Assembly (NCBI GenBank): GCA_018058445.1
Contig: JAGOZY010000023.1
Coordinates: forward strand, 1 to 8,988
Direction of reading: 5' to 3'
DNA: 8,988 nt
From: Negativicutes bacterium
Lineage (GTDB): Bacteria; Bacillota; Negativicutes; JAGOZY01
Numbering within the stretch: the stretch's first letter is position 1; each line of letters begins with the position of its first letter. Shown piece after piece: positions 5,211-8,988 of this stretch. Both the position numbers and the translations under genes were made by a program. The notes beneath the pieces were generated by a model. The model did not search any database. It was not told the DNA's origin and worked only from the letters and a program-made list of their open reading frames with translations.

Positions 5211-5966
5211 ATGAAGTCAATGATTGATGTAGAAAATATAGGCTTTCATTATGGTGAGGTGCCGGTTTTTCATCAGGTGAGTTTTTCGATATTGCCTGGT
5301 GATTTTGGTGCGATCATCGGCTCAAATGGATCGGGTAAAAGTACGCTCTTAAAGCTTCTCTTGGGTGAGCTCCGCCCTACGGTGGGCCGGATATCGCTGT
5401 TTGGTGAAGAGGTCTCACGTTTTTCAAAATGGCCGCTGATTGGCTATGTGCCTCAGAATAGTATTTATTCGGCCCAGAGTTTTCCGGCGACGGTGGAAGA
5501 GGTGGTGCAGGCGAATTTGTTTTCCCAAGTGGGGCTGATGGGCTTTGGAAAGAAGGTACATCGGGAGAAAACCCTTCATGCGCTGGATCTTGTCGGGATG
5601 GCGGATTATGCTAAACGATTGGTAGGAGATCTCTCCGGTGGTCAGCAACAGCGGGTGATGCTTGCTCGAGTGCTGGTGAATGATCCAAAACTGCTTCTTT
5701 TAGACGAGCCAACCACTGGGGTGGACGTTCAGTCGGCGGACTCGCTTTATCGGCTTCTGCATCAATTTAATCAGGAGAAGGGCATGACGGTTTTGATGGT
5801 GACTCACGATATTGCTCGAATGGCGGAATATGTGAATAAGGTCTTTTGCCTTGAAGAAGGGTCGATGGTGAATTTGGATATGGCTCAATTGCAGGTAGAG
5901 CTTGAGCATCGGCACACTCATCCGCAAATTGATGGACAGGAAGGGTGCTGTCATGGAAATTCTTGA
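5211..5966 (+). CDS. znuC: Zinc ABC transporter ATP-binding protein
   Basis: A 251-aa cytoplasmic ATPase that powers metal import. All ABC motifs are intact: Walker A GSNGSGKS (37-44), Q-loop Gln82 in YVPQN, signature LSGGQ (141-145), Walker B LLLLDE (161-166) and H-loop His199 in VTHD. The C-terminal tail is unusual in its metal-ligand content (HRHTHP and GCCHGNS), which could be a zinc-sensing or buffering tail, or chance. The start is uncertain: GTG 5199, ATG 5205, ATG 5211 and ATG 5220 are all in frame, and only a weak GTGGG lies seven bases before 5211. The gene probably relies on translational coupling to the lipoprotein gene, which ends at 5191. Its end overlaps the permease start by 14 bases. 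Confidence 0.9.
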   Translation: MKSMIDVENIGFHYGEVPVFHQVSFSILPGDFGAIIGSNGSGKSTLLKLLLGELRPTVGRISLFGEEVSRFSKWPLIGYVPQNSIYSAQSFPATVEEVVQANLFSQVGLMGFGKKVHREKTLHALDLVGMADYAKRLVGDLSGGQQQRVMLARVLVNDPKLLLLDEPTTGVDVQSADSLYRLLHQFNQEKGMTVLMVTHDIARMAEYVNKVFCLEEGSMVNLDMAQLQVELEHRHTHPQIDGQEGCCHGNS

Positions 5967-6753
5967 ATATGATTTTATGCGCCGGGCTTTCATCGTCGGT
6001 ATTCTTCTGGCGATCATCATTCCTTGTATTGGGATTGTGGTGGTGCTGAAGCGGCTATCGATGATTAGTGATGCTTTGTCCCATAGTTCGCTGGCTGGGG
6101 TGGCGGCGGGATTGATTTTAGGGATCAATCCGATTGTCGGCGCGGTGATCACTTGTGTCGTGTCGGCACTCAGTATTGAAGTGATTCGTAAGAAAATCCC
6201 ACGCTACTCGGAGATGTCGATTGCGATTGTGATGTCCGCAGGAATTGGCCTTGCAGGGGTACTTTCTGGCTTTGTAAAGAGTGCGGCGAATTTTAATAGT
6301 TTTCTTTTTGGTAGTATTGTGGCGATTACGGATTTCGAACTTTATTTGGTGGTTGGCATTAGTGCAACTGTATTGGCTTTATTTATTTTACTTTATCGGG
6401 AACTTTTCTATGTGGCCTTTGATGAGCAAGGGGCGAGGCTCGCCGGAATTCCTGTGCAAACTGTAAATTTTATCTTTACTTTGCTAACCGCAGTGACTGT
6501 TTCGATTGCGGCACGAACGGTGGGGGCGCTTGTGGTCTCGTCGCTGATGATTATTCCGGTTGCGTGTGCGATGCAGTATGGAAAAAGCTATAAACAAACG
6601 GTCCTTTATGGGGTTAGTTTTGCTGTGACTTTTACGATTATCGGGCTAGTGATTTCTTATTACGGTGGACTTAAACCAGGAGGAACCATTGTGTTGACTG
6701 GCGTGGCAACGTTAATTTTGATCTTGACATCAAAGCGAATCGCTGCCAGATAA
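5953..6753 (+). CDS. znuB: Zinc ABC transporter permease (ABC-3 family)
   Basis: A 266-aa integral membrane protein of the ZnuB/AdcB/MntB family that forms the metal channel as a dimer. Hydrophobic segments begin with FIVGILLAIIIPCIGIVVV and continue through the chain, about seven to nine in total. ISDALSHSSLAGVAAG near residue 37 is the family's conserved region after the first helix. ATG at 5953 is chosen because AGGAAGG (5938-5944) lies eight bases before it; the longer frame from TTG at 5902 would run deep into the ATPase gene. It overlaps the ATPase coding region by 14 bases, so the two are translationally coupled. It is 24 bp from the repressor gene. Nothing is truncated. Confidence 0.92.
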   Translation: MEILEYDFMRRAFIVGILLAIIIPCIGIVVVLKRLSMISDALSHSSLAGVAAGLILGINPIVGAVITCVVSALSIEVIRKKIPRYSEMSIAIVMSAGIGLAGVLSGFVKSAANFNSFLFGSIVAITDFELYLVVGISATVLALFILLYRELFYVAFDEQGARLAGIPVQTVNFIFTLLTAVTVSIAARTVGALVVSSLMIIPVACAMQYGKSYKQTVLYGVSFAVTFTIIGLVISYYGGLKPGGTIVLTGVATLILILTSKRIAAR

Positions 6754-6777
6754 TGCTAGTTGGGGTGGGAGGATAAA

Positions 6778-7200
6778 ATGAAAGAATTCAAGTGGCCTAA
6801 GGAGCTGAAGAAAACGAAGTCGCGGGAGCAGGTTTTGGCGATTTTAACGGAGTCTCAGAGGCCGATGACTGCTTTGGAGATTTATCAGCAAACCGAAAAA
6901 GAAGGAACTCCGGTCTGGCTTTCGACCATTTATCGGATTTTGGCGGCTTTTACAGATCATGAGGTGATTTTAAAGACCGCAGTGCTTGAAAATGGCATGG
7001 GTATTTATGAATTGAATCGCAATGAACATAAGCATTATGCGATGTGTGTGGCGTGCAATAAGGTCACTCCTATCGCAAATTGTCCGATGGGAGAGTTTCA
7101 GCTGGAGCTTAAGGAAAATAATTTTCATGTGCTTGGACATAAATTGGAGATGTATGGCTACTGTGATGCCTGTTATTCTGTACTGAGAAATGATCGATAA
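6778..7200 (+). CDS. zur: Fur-family repressor, probably zinc-sensing Zur
   Basis: A 140-aa metal-dependent DNA-binding repressor. The N-terminal winged helix carries TALEIYQQTEKEGTPVWLSTIYRIL (about 31-55), with the STIYR recognition-helix signature of the Fur family. The dimerisation half has HKHYAMCVACNK with Cys90 and Cys93, and CDAC with Cys129 and Cys132, the structural Cys4 zinc site; His84, His86, His87, His117 and His121 are candidate sensing ligands. Zur is favoured over Fur or PerR because it closes a zinc-uptake operon. With zinc bound it should occupy the palindrome at 4198-4218 and repress the whole operon including itself. ATG at 6778 follows GGGAGG (6767-6772) by five bases; TTG at 6760 is less likely. 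A terminator follows the stop codon. Confidence 0.87.
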   Translation: MKEFKWPKELKKTKSREQVLAILTESQRPMTALEIYQQTEKEGTPVWLSTIYRILAAFTDHEVILKTAVLENGMGIYELNRNEHKHYAMCVACNKVTPIANCPMGEFQLELKENNFHVLGHKLEMYGYCDACYSVLRNDR

Positions 7201-7210
7201 AAATTTCTAA

Positions 7211-7237
7211 AAACCGGCGAGTCCGGTTTATTTTTTT
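7211..7237 (+). terminator. Rho-independent terminator of the zinc operon
   Basis: AAACCGG (7211-7217) pairs with CCGGTTT (7223-7229) around a CGAGT loop, then A and seven T residues (7231-7237). It sits ten bases after the repressor stop codon and separates the zinc operon from the sulfur genes. Confidence 0.85.
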
Positions 7238-7263
7238 GATTAAATCCCTGAAAAAACTTAGCT

Positions 7264-7292
7264 TTGACGAATCTTGACTAAAATGATATGAT
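7264..7292 (+). promoter_or_regulatory. Promoter of the cysteine synthase gene
   Basis: TTGACG (7264-7269) and TATGAT (7287-7292) are 17 bp apart, each matching five of six sigma-A consensus positions. The leader to the start codon would be only about 58 nt, too short for a T-box or SAM riboswitch; none is seen. Any control is likely by a DNA-binding repressor, whose site I cannot identify. Confidence 0.75.
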
Positions 7293-7356
7293 TTTGAGAA
7301 CGGTTGAGAAAGACTGAGATACAATCGATAAAAATGAATTTGAGAGGATGATCAAA

Positions 7357-8304
7357 ATGAATGGGGAACGTATCGCTAGAAATCTGACTGATTTGATCGG
7401 AAATACGCCGATCTTAGAGGTGCAAAAATTTGGTAAAGAGGAACAAGTGGGGGCTCGATTACTGGCAAAGTTAGAAAGCTTTAATCCAATGAGCAGCGTG
7501 AAGGATCGAATCGCTTTTAATATGATCCGCCAAGCCGAAGTGAGTGGAGAGCTTAAGCCTGGAGCCCTGCTTATCGAGCCAACCAGTGGCAATACAGGAA
7601 TCGGACTCGCTTTTGTGGCTGCGGCTCGGGGCTATCGTTTGATCTTGACGATGCCAGACACGATGAGTGTGGAGCGGCAAAAATTGCTGTTGGCTTTGGG
7701 TGCGGAACTGGTTTTGACACCAGGTGCTCAGGGAATGAAAGGGGCAATTGCTCGAGCTGGAGAGCTTGTAGCGGAAAATCCGGGTTCGGTGATGCTTCAA
7801 CAATTTGAAAATCCAGCGAATCCAGCGATTCATCAGATTACAACGGCTGAGGAGATCTGGAAAGATACTGCTGGAAAAGTAGATGTGTTTGTTGCCGGAG
7901 TCGGTACGGGTGGTACGGTAACGGGTGTGGGAAAACGGCTGAAAGAGCTGAATCCTTCGATTCATATCGTTGCCGTTGAACCTGCTGCATCTCCGGTACT
8001 TTCGGGGGGGCAGCCAGGGCCGCATAAGATTCAGGGAATTGGTGCAGGATTTGTTCCGCCCGTACTGGATATTTCGGTTGTGGATGAAATTATCGGAGTC
8101 GCAAATGAAGATGCAGCGATGACAAGCCGGAAACTGGCAAAGCTGGAAGGCTTGTTGGTTGGTATCTCAAGTGGCGCTGCGATGTACGGGGCGGCATTGA
8201 TTGGAAGTCGGCCGGAATGGCAAGGAAAGAATATTGTTGTGATTTTACCGGACACCGGTGAACGGTATTTATCCACTGAGCTATTTCAAACGGCTTCAAA
8301 ATAA
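7357..8304 (+). CDS. cysK: Cysteine synthase (O-acetylserine sulfhydrylase)
   Basis: A 315-aa cytoplasmic PLP enzyme that makes L-cysteine and acetate from O-acetyl-L-serine and sulfide. PLP-binding Lys49 is in NPMSSVKDR, the substrate loop is PTSGNTG (75-81), the phosphate-binding Gly-rich loop is [10 protein letters not shown] (181-190), and SSGAAMYGA and [11 protein letters not shown] are typical of the C-terminal half. Length is normal for the family. Start: GAGAGG (7342-7347) abuts ATG 7348 and lies nine bases before ATG 7357, so the second ATG is chosen. Close relatives include CysM, cystathionine beta-synthase and O-acetylhomoserine-using homologues; the MetX gene directly downstream leaves the last a possibility. 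It has its own promoter. Confidence 0.93.
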   Translation: MNGERIARNLTDLIGNTPILEVQKFGKEEQVGARLLAKLESFNPMSSVKDRIAFNMIRQAEVSGELKPGALLIEPTSGNTGIGLAFVAAARGYRLILTMPDTMSVERQKLLLALGAELVLTPGAQGMKGAIARAGELVAENPGSVMLQQFENPANPAIHQITTAEEIWKDTAGKVDVFVAGVGTGGTVTGVGKRLKELNPSIHIVAVEPAASPVLSGGQPGPHKIQGIGAGFVPPVLDISVVDEIIGVANEDAAMTSRKLAKLEGLLVGISSGAAMYGAALIGSRPEWQGKNIVVILPDTGERYLSTELFQTASK

Positions 8305-8313
8305 TAAAGGATC

Positions 8314-8354
8314 AAAATTCGAAAAGCTAGCTCGTCTGACTTCAATCGAATTTT
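8314..8354 (+). promoter_or_regulatory. Inverted repeat between cysK and metX
   Basis: AAAATTCGA (8314-8322) is the exact reverse complement of TCGAATTTT (8346-8354). The 23-base loop contains the palindrome GCTAGC, and five T residues end the 3' arm (8351-8355). The A-T-rich stem would make a weak terminator. It may reduce read-through into metX, bind a regulator or simply stabilise the upstream mRNA. It ends 15 bases before the metX start codon. Confidence 0.4.
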
Positions 8355-8369
8355 TGTGGGGGAAGTTTT

Positions 8370-8988
8370 GTGAAACCGCGAGAGAATCAACAGGTGAAGA
8401 GGGCAATCTATTCTTTTCCTTTTCAAAAGAGAATAACAGTCACTGAACCGAATCAGTCGTTTCCGCTTGAATTAGGCGGTCAATTAGATGAAGTCGTTGT
8501 CGGCTATGAATCTTATGGAGCCCTAAATCAGACAAAAGATAACGTAATTTTACTTTTTCATGGCCTAAGTGGAGATTCCCATGGAGCAGCTCATACTGAG
8601 GGTGATCAGCCTGGCTGGTGGGAGCCGATGATTGGCGTGGGAAAAGTTCTTGATACCAGCCGCTTTTTTATTTTAGTGCCTAATGTACTTGGGGGCTCTC
8701 AAGGAACAACCGGGCCGCTGTCGATCAATTCGGCAACAGGTAAAATCTATGGTCCTGATTTTCCAAAGGTGACTATCCGCGATATGGTTGCGGCGAATCG
8801 GAAGTTACTAGATCAGCTTGAGATTGAAGCTCCTTTTGCAGTTATTGGCGGATCAATGGGTGGAATGTTGGCTTTAGAGTGGGCTGCGATGTATCCGGCG
8901 GATGGGGCAAGAATTATTTCGATGGTGGCTCCAGAGCGAGCTTCAGCGCAAGCGATTGGTTATAGCCATGTGATGCGACGAGCCATTG
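8370..8988 (+). CDS. metX: Homoserine O-acetyltransferase, 3' end outside window
   Basis: The first 206 codons of an alpha/beta-hydrolase-fold acyltransferase of the MetX family, which acetylates homoserine in methionine synthesis. Family landmarks are LLFHGLSGDSH (oxyanion-hole region, about 61-71), PNVLGGSQGTTGP (about 104-116) and the nucleophile elbow GGSMGG with Ser162. The catalytic Asp and His would lie beyond the window end. GTG at 8370 is chosen because GGGGGAAG (8358-8365) is four bases upstream; GTG 8394 is an alternative. It lies 65 bp after cysK with no separate promoter seen, so the two are probably co-transcribed. Together they supply cysteine and the acetylated precursor for homocysteine. 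Some MetX relatives use succinyl-CoA or act on serine, which sequence alone does not exclude. Confidence 0.92.
   Translation, partial: MKPRENQQVKRAIYSFPFQKRITVTEPNQSFPLELGGQLDEVVVGYESYGALNQTKDNVILLFHGLSGDSHGAAHTEGDQPGWWEPMIGVGKVLDTSRFFILVPNVLGGSQGTTGPLSINSATGKIYGPDFPKVTIRDMVAANRKLLDQLEIEAPFAVIGGSMGGMLALEWAAMYPADGARIISMVAPERASAQAIGYSHVMRRAI

Noticed and set aside
5700..6152. 150-codon minus-strand frame opposite the ATPase and permease
   Set aside because: It is antisense to intact Walker B and permease coding sequence and has no recognisable domain.
7238..7356. T-box or SAM riboswitch before the sulfur genes
   Set aside because: The promoter leaves a leader of about 58 nt, too short, and no specifier-loop, T-box sequence or SAM-core pattern is visible.
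7471..8025. 184-codon minus-strand frame opposite cysK
   Set aside because: It is antisense to a complete cysteine synthase, has no family motifs, and its composition is that expected of the opposite strand.
8258..8446. 62-codon + strand frame across the cysK end and metX start
   Set aside because: It overlaps both well-supported genes in another frame and its C-terminal part is just A+T-rich shadow sequence.

Overview
The window reads as ordinary chromosome from a mid-to-low G+C Gram-positive bacterium, most likely Bacillota (Bacilli). This rests on purine-rich Shine-Dalgarno sites, frequent TTG/GTG starts, short hairpin plus T-tract terminators, a zinc-binding lipoprotein ABC system with a Fur-family regulator, and PTS-regulation-domain (PRD) proteins. 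Every gene I can support is on the + strand. I cannot name the species from the sequence.

Layout. 1-423: no convincing gene. Two ~80% identical copies of a ~104-bp sequence lie exactly 252 bp apart around a G+C-richer block, followed by a strong terminator for something upstream of the window. 424-862: very A+T-rich upstream region holding a Fur-box-like sequence, an imperfect hairpin and a likely promoter. 863-2767: large PRD/EIIB-type transcription activator. 2768-3346: a 579-bp non-coding gap containing almost four tandem 68-bp repeats whose hairpins are conserved. 3347-4111: a small PRD protein and a glycine-rich SFCGSGG-motif protein, closed by a terminator. In other bacteria these two families head a longer transporter/enzyme cluster, which is absent here.

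4159-7237: a zinc-uptake operon of solute-binding lipoprotein, ATPase, permease and Fur/Zur-type repressor. It has a clear promoter, a Fur-box-like sequence over the -35 element, a perfect 9-3-9 palindrome just after the predicted transcription start, and a terminator. The logic is classical: the repressor encoded last probably senses zinc and shuts off its own transport operon. 7264-8988: a second transcription unit with its own promoter, cysteine synthase followed by homoserine O-acetyltransferase (cut by the window end), for sulfur amino-acid synthesis.

The least explained parts are the 68-bp hairpin-repeat array, the 252-bp-spaced repeat pair at the left edge, and the PRD regulator plus two-gene remnant that lacks its usual partners.
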